A stretch of 64,000 nucleotides of DNA from Celoporthe dispersa. Taxonomy: Eukaryota; Ascomycota; Sordariomycetes; Diaporthales; Cryphonectriaceae. The position numbers and the translations under genes are program-made. The DNA lies in contig WAID01000009.1 in NCBI GenBank assembly GCA_016584495.1, positions 620,001 through 684,000 on the forward strand. The letters run 5' to 3'. Shown piece after piece: positions 11,812 to 24,200 of this stretch (position 1 is the first letter of the stretch; the number at the start of each line of letters is the position of its first letter). The notes below the pieces were generated by a model. The model worked only from the letters and a program-made list of their open reading frames with translations. It was not told where the DNA came from and did no database searches.

Positions 11812-12551
11812 GTTGGCCCAGACGTTGTCGCTTCTATAGGAGAGGCAGACAGACAGACAGACAGAGCCAATGGTTTGGATGGATGGTGGTGATGATGATG
11901 GATAGGAAGAAACTGTGGAGAGAGCCCTTGGAACGTAGTAGGACGGAGAATGACGACCCTCTAACCTCGTCGAGAGAAAGTGTGTATTACTCGCTAGTCC
12001 TCCGCAAGAGAGAACGTACGCGCAGCTTTCGAGTCGACTTGGCTTGAACCACCCATTCCTGCAGGAACCCCCTCAAAACAGACTTGTTGTTGTTTGGAAA
12101 GTTTTGGAAAGGAACTCCTGCAACCTCCCGACCTGAACCCTAATGATCCCTCCTACCTCGGCGCGTCCAATCAGCGCATTGACATCATTCAATCTGCGCA
12201 GTAAATTCTGCCACCGACGACCGCCTTCCAGAATGGGACAACAGATCATACAGTTGAATTGATGATGATAAATAATACCTCGGGAAACACCAATGTGTTG
12301 TTCTATCTTGTGCCAATTGCCCTGTGCTCAAAACTTCAAACGGGAAGACGACATGCCAAGGTACGTATATGTATATCAATATCATAATAAACAAGATCCT
12401 CTTCAAAAAGAAAGAGGTCCTCAACAAGTCATCATAAGACAAAAAAAAAACACAAGAACTCCTAAGCGCCGTATAGACCAAAGCACAGAGGGAGAAAAGA
12501 AAGAGAGAAACCCCCTCCTCCCAGGAAAAAAAAAAGACCACAGAGCTACCC
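11812..12551. other. Intergenic, no gene seen
   Basis: Promoter side of the reductase gene and 3' flank of the PDI gene, both on the minus strand. It contains A-rich stretches after 12400 and no coding signal. Confidence 0.6.
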
Positions 12552-14597
12552 CTACAACTCATCATGGATATGCCTCACGGGCGTCCGTCCCTGGAGAGGC
12601 TGCTCATGGAAGCTGCTGTCCATCACCATAGGCGCCTGCTCCCCGCCCGCGGCCCCGCTGCCCGCCCCGTGCACGGCATCCTCGTCGACAGCATGCTCGT
12701 GCAGCGCATCCACGCTGTGGGTCCCGTGGTCCTTGACAAAGGCCACCAGGTCCTTCACCGAGCGGTCGCCCGAGTACGTCACCGCGTTGCCGGCCTTGTC
12801 GTCGCCGGCCTTGTACAGCCGGATGAAGGGCACGTAGGGGATCTCCTCGAACAGGTCGTTCTTCATGATGTCCATCTTGGCGATGGTGACGCGGTTGGCG
12901 TGGTCGGGTGCCGAGTACATGCTCGCCAGGGTCTCGTACTGCGGGTTCATGGCCCGGCAGAAGGGGCAGTCCTCGCGGTGGTAGTACAGCAGCACGTCCT
13001 TGTTGCCGTCCATGACCACGTCGTCAAAGGTCTGGGCCACCACCTTGGTGACGGGGCCGTCGTAGCTGCTGGGCACGTCCTCGGACTTGATGGTCGGCTG
13101 CACCCTGCCCGAGAGGAAGTTGTCCACGAACGAGGCGACGTTCTTCTCGTCCAGGGCCGCCTTGCTGTTGTCGAACGGGTACTTCTTCTTGTTCCTGCCG
13201 TCGTAGATCGCCACCGCCGGGAAGGCATCGTCGCTCGGCTCGGTCCGGAGGTGCAGGTAGTTGGCGAAGCCCTGGAAGTCCGGGATCTCGGCCGTGGCGA
13301 ACTGGACGGCCCCCTGGTGCTTCCTGGCCAGGGAGCGGAGCTCGGTCGCCAGCCTCTTGCGGTCGTCGTCGTTCTTGTGGAAGATGAAGACGGTCGGGCC
13401 GTCGGATCCGGAGACGTACTTGCGCCAGGACTCGGCGCCCGTCTCGCCGATCAGGGGCCTGTAGCCCGTCTTGGCAAAGTCCTTGATGGCGTCGACGTCC
13501 CAGTTCTTGCTGAACACCACAGTCCCCTCGTTGTCCGGCTTGTACAGCACGAGGGCCGGGAAGGACACACCGGCGGCCTGTGCGGCGGCGGCGTTGGAGG
13601 TAATGCCGATGGGGTAGTCCTCGTGGAGCTTCTCGGCCGCGGCCCGGGAGCATCTCGGTGTTGGCGGCATCGTCGCCCTCGATGTAGCCCACCAGGACGA
13701 CCTCCTCACGCTCCCTCTTGAGGAACTGGTCGTGCGCCCTCTGGCTGGCGAGCGTGGACACCGTGGGCAGCACCTGCTTGGCCATGAAGTCGACGATCCT
13801 GTGATGACCTGTCAGCCACGGTGGGGGGTTCACATAGCAGGTGGCAGGGCGGCCACCCCCGGCTCCAGCCCAGCCCTGCTCCTCCTCCTCTCCTCCCTCC
13901 TCTGACCCCCTTGACTTACGCCGAGACCCTCCGCGGGCCGTCATAGTCGTGGTACAGCTCCTGGCCGCTCTTGAAGATCTTCATGGTCGGGTACGCCCGG
14001 ATATTGTACTCCTGGCAGAGCTTGTTGTGTTTGGTGCAGTCGACCTTGCCCAGCTTGACATTCAGGTCCTTCTCCTTGAGGGCCTTGGCGGCAGCCTCAT
14101 ACTTGGGCGCAAACTTGATACAATGCCCGCTGGAACGTCAGGCCGTTAGCAGAGTCGGCTCATGCATGCACGGCACGGCACAGGGGGCAAGGTGAGGTGA
14201 TGCGAGGTCACAGCGACTTACCACCAGGGCTGATGGGCGGGAGCAAGAAGACAGAGCGTTAGCAATCGGCAGCACCGGCATGAGGGGAAAGAAGAGGGAG
14301 TGCGTGTCCCATGTGAGCGGTTTAGCTGGGCCCGGACCCAGCGGACAAGGACGTACCGCATACCCTGCGCGCACACACAACATGTCAGTACCCGTTCGAC
14401 GACACCACACACACGCGCGCTCACGCGCATCGTCTGCCGCCCAGGCCACACTCACAATCGACCATGACCACCTCGTTCTCATTGATCAGCTTGTTCAGCG
14501 ACAGCCTGTCGAGCTCAACAGCTGCAGACTCATCCTGTGCCACCACGCCACCTGCCAGGCCAAGCAGCCCGAGCGCGAGGCTGGCGAGTAGCCTCAT
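12552..14597 (-). CDS. ER protein disulfide isomerase; twin 8-base exons; frame broken once
   Basis: Oxidises and isomerises disulfides in the ER lumen. Exons on the minus strand: 14597-14456, 14364-14357 (8 bases), 14229-14222 (8 bases), 14129-13920 and 13798-12552. All junctions are GT-AG, and splicing this way yields VDWYAPWCGHCIKFAPKYEA, the thioredoxin active site. Residues 1-21 are a signal peptide (MRLLASLALGLLGLAGGVVA). The second active site reads HREDCPFC instead of the usual WCGHC, close to a glutaredoxin CPYC/CPFC motif. The C-terminus is HDEL, the ER retention signal. After ...AANTEML (codon CTC at 13650-13648) the frame changes: one base of the CCC run must be dropped to continue into RAAAEKLHEDYPIGITSN. 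With that single-base correction the exons sum to 538 codons, the usual PDI length. Whether the break is real or a consensus error is unresolved. Confidence 0.9.
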
Positions 14598-16523
14598 CGT
14601 TGTGGGGAGAGAGAGAGACAGGGAGTAGGCTAACAAAAACCCCCCTCCAAAAAAACCACAGAAAAACCAAGGGGGTGGGTAAAAAACCAAACCAAAACCG
14701 AAGATCAGGGAATCAGAGTTAAAGCTAAAACAGACAGGCTCACCATGAGATGAGCGTCATGTGCACTGCAATAGAAACAAATAAAGACAGCGAACAAAAG
14801 CCGAATAAGAATAAAATAAAGTCAATGACAGTCTTGAAAGCAGAAAAGGGGGACGTGTGTGTGTGTGGCGCGTGCTGGTTGCTGTCGAGGTGGTGACTGG
14901 AGAGGTACGGAACTTCTTCTTTTGAGACGTGTCCAATTTCGGGAAACTGTCGCTGCTCTGCGTGGTGTGGTTGGCAGACAGCACGAGAGAGGGGGAAGGT
15001 CGGACCGGGACGCGTACTGTGTACCTGACGCTAGCACCTCAAGCGGCCTAGAGCCTTGTCATTGTACATACCACTACTGGTGGTCTACCTGGGATGCCCC
15101 GTAAGGCGCTGTCAGGGCTCTCAGCCAGTGGGGCTCTGGCCGTTTCAGGGGTCCCTTCGGGGGGAATCTGCGCCTCCCGCCCTGTCAGTACCTGTCAGTG
15201 CCTGTCAGTCATCGACAGGTGGCTTATTGATGCCCAAATTCATTTACAAGGAAATCGAGGGGGGGAAGGGGTTTGACAGGTTACAGATTTTTGTTTTTCC
15301 GAGAGCCCCGCCAGTGAAGAAGAAGAAGGGGAAGAAAAAAAAGAAGAAAAATAAGAATACACCTTCAACAAAATAAGAAATGCATAAAATGTGTCTACTC
15401 ACGACCCAACAATATTGTGCATACCCATATACGTATATACATACATACATAAGCCGTGGAGACAATGCAGGTGCTATTAGATGCAGCAACATTTTCATTC
15501 CCACATGATCACGGCAGATGGGGACGGAACAAGGCAAAGGTTCTTTCTTGCCTCCGTTATTAGACACTCACTCCGATCTGGCAATGGGGCGGCAGCAAGT
15601 CACACACAAGACCCCTCCCCCTCCCCACCCCACACTCGGAAAAGAGATCGTCTTCCCGGGTGACTCCCTCGGCGGGGTTGTTGGGGCGGGCAGGCGGGGT
15701 GACCTGCAGGTGGGCTCCCATCCGGACCCAAACAGCGAAGCGTTCCTTGCAGGACGGGTAGCAGATGGTCGACATGCTTTCTCTCTGTCTCGGCAAATCA
15801 AGTCCTTGACAGGAACGCCCAGGACCAGAAAGGAAGGAAAAGAAAAAAAAAAGGAAAAAGGGGCCAAGAATAATTGAGGAGGAAGACGAACGAGGACAGC
15901 CTCTGTCTGACTTTATACGTGTCTTTAAAAGTCTACATAATCATGTATGTATTGGTAAAGAGAAAAAGGGAAAGAAGAAGAAGAAAGAAAAAAAAAGGGA
16001 ATCCCCAAAAAAGACCCTGGATCCAGTCCATGCCATGCCGTTCCGTTATAATCCATCCCATCCATCCAGGGGGGTATCCAAAGGGGTATACACTAGGGCA
16101 GTGAAGCCATCCATCCATTTCCGATCCGACCCGATTCCCACCATCCAATCCCACCCAAGGAGAAGAAATGAAAAAGAAAAAATCAGGGGGGTCTATCTAT
16201 GATGGTGGTATCTATCTTGTACATATTGACTTTTTTTCCCTTCTTTTTCTTTCTGTCGGTGTTGTGTCATGGTACCCAAAATACCCAACCCATGTGTCGT
16301 GATACAGATCGGTTCTAGGGAGAGGAAAGAAATGCCACCCTCAAAAAATCATTGCCGCCCCTTCCCAGGTTGTTTTTCGCTCTTTTTATGATTTCCAGAT
16401 CCAGAAAACTCCGTAGCAGGCCGTCCAACAAAGGAGGGGGAAAGGAAAAAAATCTCACTCAAACAAAGCTGGTTAGCGAAGCGAAGATCTTTTTTTTTTT
16501 CTTTTCATTCCTTCAGTTTTTTC

Positions 16524-16557
<34 letters not shown>

Positions 16558-17301
16558 GGCCATCTTTAAATAGTGATCGTGACTGCTGGACGACAACGTG
16601 GTTGACGAGTCATGCCCGGTGGAGAGCCACTCATGAGAGGGATGATGATGATGTCGGTTCATGCCTCCTCCCTCAAGTAGTCCTTGTCACCAAAGGCGTA
16701 GTACGATGTGGAACCATCTCACACGACACGACCGATGCCGTGGAACTGATGACCCCCGGCGGCGGCAGGCGTAAGATAGGGGGGAAGGAGGGCATGGACA
16801 GGCGACCAGTGACCACCCGAAGCCCTCTGTGCATGTTATGTAAGCCGCAGTCCGGAGAAGAACACCCATCCGAGCCTTGCATGGAACAGGCAGGTGTCTG
16901 GATGTGAATTCGTTCCAGAAAAAGGGGGACCCGTTTCTTTTTTCGTCTCCCGCATGCAACGTCGTGGTGGCCCGACCAGATTCCTAATCGCACATGGCCT
17001 GGCGGGGGGTCTGATTGGCAGCCTCGGGGTGGTTTCAGCAGGAATTCCATGGTTTCTTTTTGTTTTCTCTCTCCTCTCCTTCAGCTGCCGGTAGTGGGGG
17101 CGTAAGCGAGAGCCAGCTGGGCAGTATCCAGCCTAGTGGGGAAGGATTCCGTGGCTGCCGTGGCGCACGTTGGCCCGTATGTGCCGGGATGTGTGTGGGT
17201 GCGTGCTGTGTCAGAGAGTGAGGCCTCAGGGCGAGCAGGCCCTGTTATCCCGCACAGACGGTCTCGTAGGGCTGGGGCCTGGGTCAGGGGACCGGGTGAC
17301 A
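14598..17301. other. Intergenic, no gene seen
   Basis: Promoter of the PDI gene followed by low-complexity DNA: purine runs at 15310-15370 and 15835-15870, and poly-T and TTTTC stretches at 16487-16558. No frame has a recognisable domain or exon structure. The right end is the 3' flank of the coiled-coil gene. Confidence 0.5.
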
Positions 17302-18210
17302 CTAATGCTGCCTCTTCCGCACCTCAGGAGGGAGTGGGTAGGCGTGATAGTTGCCATCCTCCGGGTAGACAGGCACGTTGGTGTAGGTGGTGAACTCGAC
17401 CGTTGGGCGCTGGCTGCGGGGCGTTGTCGCTGTGGTCGGGCTGGGGATCGGGGCGGTGGCGATGGGAGGGTAGTTGGTGGTGATGTAGTTTCCCGTCCGC
17501 CTGCTGCTGGACGACGCTGGTGATGTCTGCGTGGCTGCCGCAGGCCCCGGAGGGCCCCAGTCCTCAAAGTAAGGCGGCCTCTCGGTGGTGCTCGTGCTCA
17601 GGCGGCGGCTGCCGCGCGTGGCCCGCGAGCTGGACGGCGGCTTGGACGAGCTCGACTCGCTCGTTGTGCTCTCCGGGGAGCGGTTGAAGCGCGCCTTGAG
17701 CCGGTCGTTGTGCCTGTCGCTGTCGGACTCCTTTGGGCTGTTGCTCTCGTGCCGGCGGGGCTTCCCGGCGTCGGGCGAGGCGGGGCTGTCCGGCTTGGCC
17801 TCGTGCTTGCTGGTCTTCTTCTGGAGCCTGGCGCACTTGTCCCTGGCCTCCTTGAGCTCGTCCCTCAGGGCCTTGTTGCTCTTCTCGAGCTCCTTCACGT
17901 CGTCCTCCAGGGTCTCGACCCTCTGCTCGAGGCCCGAGACCCTGCCCTTGTTCTCCTTCTGGTGCCTGCGCAGCTGCTCCTCGGCCTGGATGGCCTTGTT
18001 CTTCCACTCGTCCAGCTCGTTGATGGTGGTGCGGAGCGTCTCCTCGAGCGCAGCGATGTTGTACCGGTGGTCGCTGTATTCAGAGTAGCTGGAGCCGCTC
18101 GACGAGCCGCCGGTGGTTGAGGCCCGCGAGGACCCACTCCTCTTGTCCTTGTCCTCCCACCTCACATTCTTGCGGCTGCCGCTTGACATGTTGGTCCGTT
18201 TCCTCTCCAC
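17302..18210 (-). CDS. Coiled-coil protein with Ser-rich flanks (unknown function)
   Basis: Single-exon minus-strand frame of 302 codons. The start may be 18210 (MERKRTN) or, more plausibly, 18189 (MSSGSRKNVRWEDKDK). A basic Ser/Gly-rich N-terminus leads to a continuous heptad-type helix from about residue 50 to 135 (ALEETLRTTINELDEW through LKEARDKCARLQKK). A low-complexity Ser/Pro/Arg region and a Thr/Pro/Tyr-rich tail ending PLPPEVRKRQH follow. There is no signal peptide or membrane segment. Third-position GC bias and the long open frame support coding. It resembles the uncharacterised coiled-coil proteins common in Pezizomycotina; the gene at 25755-26456 has the same plan. A structural or scaffold role would be a guess. 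Confidence 0.75.
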   Translation of the reverse strand: MERKRTNMSSGSRKNVRWEDKDKRSGSSRASTTGGSSSGSSYSEYSDHRYNIAALEETLRTTINELDEWKNKAIQAEEQLRRHQKENKGRVSGLEQRVETLEDDVKELEKSNKALRDELKEARDKCARLQKKTSKHEAKPDSPASPDAGKPRRHESNSPKESDSDRHNDRLKARFNRSPESTTSESSSSKPPSSSRATRGSRRLSTSTTERPPYFEDWGPPGPAAATQTSPASSSSRRTGNYITTNYPPIATAPIPSPTTATTPRSQRPTVEFTTYTNVPVYPEDGNYHAYPLPPEVRKRQH

Positions 18211-21200
18211 GCAGGGAGGGGAGAGAGGGGGCGGTCCAGATAAATAAGTGGTAATGTGGTCGAATCGGCTGGCCGCTCTGCCTTAGGGTCTGGACACACC
18301 CGGTCGGCAGCGACGCAGGAACAGTAGATCGCAGGAAAATGTGTCGTATGCTGATTTGACCAGAAGGACGGGACGGGAATGCAGCAGTGCCCAAGGGACA
18401 GGAACCGCTTTTTGAATTGGGCGAATTGGTGTGTAAGGCGTTGGGTAGGAATACCTGAATGGGATGAGTGGACGCAGGGAAGGTAGTAATGCCGGGGTGC
18501 GTCGGAGCCCAACTGGATACCCGCTCTGAAAAGGATATTATTTATATGAATAGTACCCTAAAGAACGGGTCCGTTCCTGGATGAAAGGGAGCTGGGCAGT
18601 GAGAGACCTGTCTGACACACTCTGGAGCGAGCACGACGACAAGAGAGAAAAGAAAAGCACGGGGCAAAAAAAGTATAAAAATAAAAATAAAAAAGGACAG
18701 GTGATGATGAGAATGATGTGGGAAGAGACCGAGGGCAGAGGGTGTATTTGGTCTCGGGGACGAAAATGTATTTATTCCTCAAGGCGTGTGGGCAGCAAAT
18801 AGGCGGACGGAGAGGGAGAGAGAGGGAGAGAGAGGCTTAGACGACTAATGTAAAGGACTAGTGTGCTGCTGCCTCCCCGTGGCTCCCCGTGCCGTCTAGG
18901 CATAGGCACTCCCACCCCCTCCAGACTAACGGAGAGAAAGTGGACTTAGCTGGAGATCATGGAGGGCTGGCTGCCTTGTTGCGCAGTGCGACGCAGCGGC
19001 AGAAAGGACAAGGGACCCAACAAGAGTAGTGGTACTGAGTACGAGTCCCACGAGTCCCGCGAGACTGGAGGGAGGGAGGGTGGAAGGGTGTGCCATCGGG
19101 GTGTGCCATGTTGGTGTTGGCCCCCCCCCCCTTGTGCGCGCGCACTTGCACGGATTTCAATCCCTATCCCACGCTTTAGCATGGGGGGCAGGGGTCAAGG
19201 AGAGAAAGAGAGAGAGAAAAAAAAATAAGAGTCATAGCCGGACGGGAAAAACAGGCAGACAAGTGCACTTTGGTTTGAGGGCCCCGCCGAATCATGCATG
19301 TGTCACTCTTTTTTGTCTGCCAAGGGTCCTTCGCCGAGAAAGAACTCGCTTTCTTGTTCCCCAGGAAGAGAGGCAGATGCAGCAGGATGGAATCAGCTTT
19401 CGGGAGGGTAGGTGTGTGTGAGTGAGAGTGAGAGTAGGAGGGAGGGAGGACACATGTCATTGACGTCCTTGTGCAACAAACCCCCCAGAGAAGGATTTCC
19501 CTCCCTCTCTCTCTCCCCTCCCACCCTTCCTCCCTCACACTGTGGCAGTGTTTTGTCAGCTACTGTATACGCTTGACAATATTGGTGGCGCCATGGCCTG
19601 GCTGATGGTGAAATGCAGCCTCGTCTCGGCTAAGGGTAGATCCTTGGATAATTTGGCCTATATGTCGAGAAAGAGACGCAGTGATGGGGATAGGACTTCA
19701 GCCCACACGCGAAGGACTCGTGCAGTTCTGTTCTTGGGTCGCCCGGCGGGTCGCCGGAAACTTTGGCACGAAATGATGGTGGTGGTGGTGGTGGTAGTGG
19801 TAGCAATGGTCGTAGTGGTGGTGGTGTGGTTGTAGTGTTGACTGCAGGCTTAAGTCCTAAGGGGCCACGGTACGCCAGATGCAACCCGACCCCCCTCCAC
19901 CTTCTAGGGACGAACGTTGCGGTCTGCCCCCCCCCCCCCTCGACCGACGCCATTCGTTGAGTGCTCGCGGTAGCCCGCCAGCCCGCCAGCCCGCCTAGCC
20001 CTCTTGCGCGCCAGAGATCATCAGAGGCAGACCCCGGACGTTGAACCTCGTGAGTCACAAGCGAGTCACAAGCGCCATGCGTCTAGTCCTGCGGGCGATC
20101 CCATGCGCCGGCCGTCGGTGTTTGCACACAAGCTGCTGAGAGTTACGGTGCAAGTGCTCGCTCGAGAGTTCGTGTCTATTATTCTCCTCGTCGCACAACG
20201 TTTTGGTAGTTCTTGGGTCAGACCGTGACAGGCGGGCTGAAGGAACAGCCAGGAAGAACGCCGGGGTGGACAAAAAGAGACAAGAAGAAAAAGAAAAAAA
20301 AAGAGGTGAAGGGTGGCAGAGCTAACAACAACAGCGTACTGATGTGTGTGACCGAGGACATCATCACCGTAGGTCAACGAGGGAGCAGGGAAAGACGTAC
20401 CATGGCCAAGAAGGTCTCAATAAGGCTGAGGAAGGCCGGGGGGGTGGAGGAAGTGTAAAAAAGAGAAGGAAAAAGAGGAAATGGTCGCATGCATGCCCTG
20501 AAGCAGCACTGCCACACGGTACGGTGAGATTTCAGGTGAGAGAAAGAGGTAGACAGGGAGACGGAGACTGTGAGAGAGAGAGAGAGCCGGGGGGGGTGTG
20601 GAAAATGGATTGGCCAAACAACCCACTTCCAACTTCCCAGTCCTCTCGCGTGGTGGGTCTCTCGGGCCTCGCGGGCCTCGGTGCTGTGGGCTGTGGGGTC
20701 CGCCACTCCGGCATGTACCACGCCGGAACTCTGGCCCTATCATCTAGGTTCCGATCCCTCTCGAGATTGCTGCTGCTTGCTGGAGATGCAGAAGAACAAG
20801 AAGATCGAGAAGCCGCCGCCATAGTATGTGACAGGTAGTGCTGACCACTCTCGATGCTGACTCCCCTGGCCTGGGCCTGTTCATGACATGGGCCCCTCCC
20901 ACCCGGGTCGATTCACGCTGAACTGTATTGTGTGTTATCGTTGTGTCCAATAACGGCCCCTTTCGACGAGACGGAGGAGCCCATGCCGCAGGACCCTCCA
21001 GCTCGGCCTGTGGGCAGCCTGAACTTCTCATGGCGCTCTCGCGGTCAGACATCGGAGAGATGCCGACATATCCCGTCGCTGTGAGACAACTCCTATTGAC
21101 GCCTGGATATCATCAGCACCTCAAGAGCTAGCGCTAGCTGTTGCGCAGGGACAAGACGCCAGCAGCATCCTGCACAAGGCACGGCCAGAGCCGTCGACAG

Positions 21201-24200
21201 AGTCGATTGGCAGGGTAGAATTTGGATTGTCCAACCACCTCCCTGGCATGTGAGTGGTCCCATCGGACCTTGCTGCAGTGTAGCCAATGATGCCGGCTCA
21301 TATTTCGAATCGCATCCCAGGGCACGCTCAGCCTGCCGTCAGGAACCACAGCAGCAGGCCGCGCCCCCGCGGTGGAGCCTGACTATGCTGCATACAGTCG
21401 ATGCCTGTACACCAAAACGGGGTAGAGCTTCTCGTCCCGGCCTAGCCAGGTCTGCTGTGACAGAGCTGACAGAGATGTAGTCACCCGTCCGACGAGGCAG
21501 AACAGCTTCTCCCACCTGCCTGTGGAGCTGCAAGCCTGTGTGTAGCAGGACGTCTCTCGTTAAAAACACACAAGAGGCCCCAGCATCGTATTGCTGAACC
21601 CCTCTGGATGCGTTCCGCTGTGGCTCGGGCAACCACAGCCATTTCCCGTGCCCAGATGGGGTGTGTAAAGATCGGATCGTGTGCCCGAGAAAGGAAAAGA
21701 AAGAAACAAAGGATGAGTAATTGGTGTGTTGAGGGGGACAGTGAAGGGCGGGATGGACGCGGAAGGTGCTCTGTGTCTGGGTGGCATGGGTTAGGGTAGC
21801 TAGCTGACTGGGAAAGCAGGGATCTGCCTGTCTGGGGATTGTACCATAGTGCTGTGGCAGCCTGAGGCGTATCCAGTCCGAACCAGGTTGAGCAGGAGCC
21901 AAGAGACACTCACCACCACAACAACGGCGGCAACGACCAACGTCAACAAACGGGTTGGCACCGTGCAGAAATTCGGTCGACATCGAACCACAGCGAGCCG
22001 GCCAGCCATCAACCATCTTGTCTCACGTTCCTCCAGCAGGTCTTCAGGCTCGCCATGACGTGTCCTCCCGCATCGTGGCCAGCTCGGCGGTCGTGCAGAC
22101 ACAGATACGGGTGACGAGACAAGAACCCACGCTTCTGTGTGCGGCGTGACATTGATACCACGCCCTTCACAATTTCTCGGGCGGACGGCCAAGGAATCTC
22201 ACGCCGGACAGCGCCATGACGTACATCTTTTCTGGAACCAACAGCAGGCAGATCAATGGGCCCACGGCGGCGATATCGTCCACGGTCCGTTTGTCGGTCC
22301 TTGCCTGCAGCTGACCATGCATTGCGACTTGCAGTGCCGTGGGCTCCTGGGCCCCGTCCCAGCAGCTGTGGAGATTGATCTGCTGTGCTTTCGCGGTCCC
22401 ACGAGGCGGCCCGCGGTGGACAAGAGCCCCCCAGTCAGGCCCGTCGCCCGCCGTCTCCCCTCCCTCCCCACCTCACCAGGCAACATGGGCCTTCAAGTAG
22501 GGGACCTCCGACATTCCCTCTCGATGACGCGTGTGAGTGACGAGAATGGCTCGCATATCAGTGTGGACAATACTATGTACGTTGGTCTACAAGGTCGTCG
22601 GGTCCGGAGATCGGCGGCTGTCAGCGCAACCAAGATCATCCCCAGTCAGGGCGGCCCTCAGGGCCAGTCTTGGCCAACACTGCCTCATGACGGATACATT
22701 CTCTGGTTGTGCAAAGTGTTCGCACTTGTCAGATGTCTCTTTCTGCACAAGAGGCCTCTCACACAACCAACCACTCCTCCCGCGACCAATCCTTCCCCCC
22801 CCTTTTTTTTTTTTAAACCTCCCCCCTCCCCCCCCGGGCGGCGGAGGAAACACGCCAGGATGTCTGCAGCTACGCCGCGCCAGCCACTACCATAGTGCAT
22901 AGTACGTTCCCCTAACGCTGCTAGATCACCCCACACCCTATAAGGCAACAAGTGGCATCTATATCAATCGCCAGTGCTAATGTATCGGTACATCATCTGT
23001 GGTTCGCGGTCCATCCGCCTTGGCGCCGATTTAAGAAGGCGGTCAGGAAACATAAGAGGCCTTTTCTGCGGCCAGGATGACGAATAGGACTGCGGCTGAG
23101 AGGAAGATTCGGACGGGAGGGGGGGTGGGTGCAATGGAGAAAGTTGCACCGTCTGTGCTCCGTCGACCCCGGTTTTCTCTGCCCTCGGATTTTGAGTTCA
23201 ACCTTATGGGTGAGGCTGCTGTTAGCCTCTCACGTCTTTGGAACTAAGATTGGTCCTTCTCGCAGTCCCCAATCAGGGAGGATAGAGGGAAGGTAGGCTT
23301 GGCCCGTACTGAACAGGCCACCTCTGCGGGCAGCTCGACCGTGATGGGCTGGACAGCAGACCGGGACAAGGCTGTGAACCTGCTGCTGAGTCCGCCACTC
23401 TGCCGTGGACCCGATTCGGCCTCACAGTTTACGTTCTTACTTGCTCCTGCCAGAGTGCAGATTCATGGCCCTGTGCTCTCCCTACATGCTCGCGCAGATT
23501 AGCACTGCTCCCGAGGGGCCAAGTCGGCATTCGTCCGAGGGATGGGGGATTCCACCCAGGAGTTGGGTGAGAACCTCGATCTGGCAACCAACCAACTCAT
23601 GGCCCATCCCACCATCTCAACATGGACGTCAGCAGACGCCGTGACCCAGGCAGGAATGGCTCTAGCCGCGTCTGCCTAGGACGCCCCAAGCAGGTCTTGC
23701 CAATCTTCAGCTTGTCAAGGCTACGGATCCCTCTGCCAGAGTCCTCCCGCTTCCAAAGTGCAGAAAAAAAAATCGGGCTAGCTAAGCCCGAAGGAAATCA
23801 CGCTGGTCTTCTACCAGGTCGCTCGGACATGGAAGAGCTGGGAACTGGAAGGGGGAGGGGGAGGGGTGTGTGTCCTGGACTGTACGGAGTCAGGTCACTC
23901 ACTGTGGTGATCTCGGGTCGCCCGCGACTGCCTGAGGATCTTCCACTTCCGTTGTCACGTTGCAGGGAGAGAAATGCCTCTCTATACTGCGGGTCAATCG
24001 ATTACTGTGCTCGTGGTGATGGTACCTCGCCAGCATCGGCGTCGCAGGGTCTCCACCCAGGCAGGTAGTCGGGAGGAAGGGGGGGTGGGGGTGGGCGCAT
24101 CACAACGCTACGAGCATCACGTCTCTCTGGTGTGATCCGATGCTGATACGAACCCAACCGCTCACCAACGATCACCCATAGGAACACGGCATGATTTGGT

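Noticed and set aside
12564..13721. 385-codon plus-strand open frame opposite PDI
   Set aside because: It is the antisense shadow of a GC-rich coding exon; its Val/His/Arg-rich translation has no domain, while the minus strand encodes a clear PDI.
21339..22016. 225-codon minus-strand frame in the gene-poor region
   Set aside because: Cys/His/Pro-rich, uneven composition, no domain and no splice partners.
22137..22895. 252-codon plus-strand frame in the gene-poor region
   Set aside because: Runs through poly-C and poly-T tracts (PSPPFFFFKPPPSPP) and shows no conserved motif.
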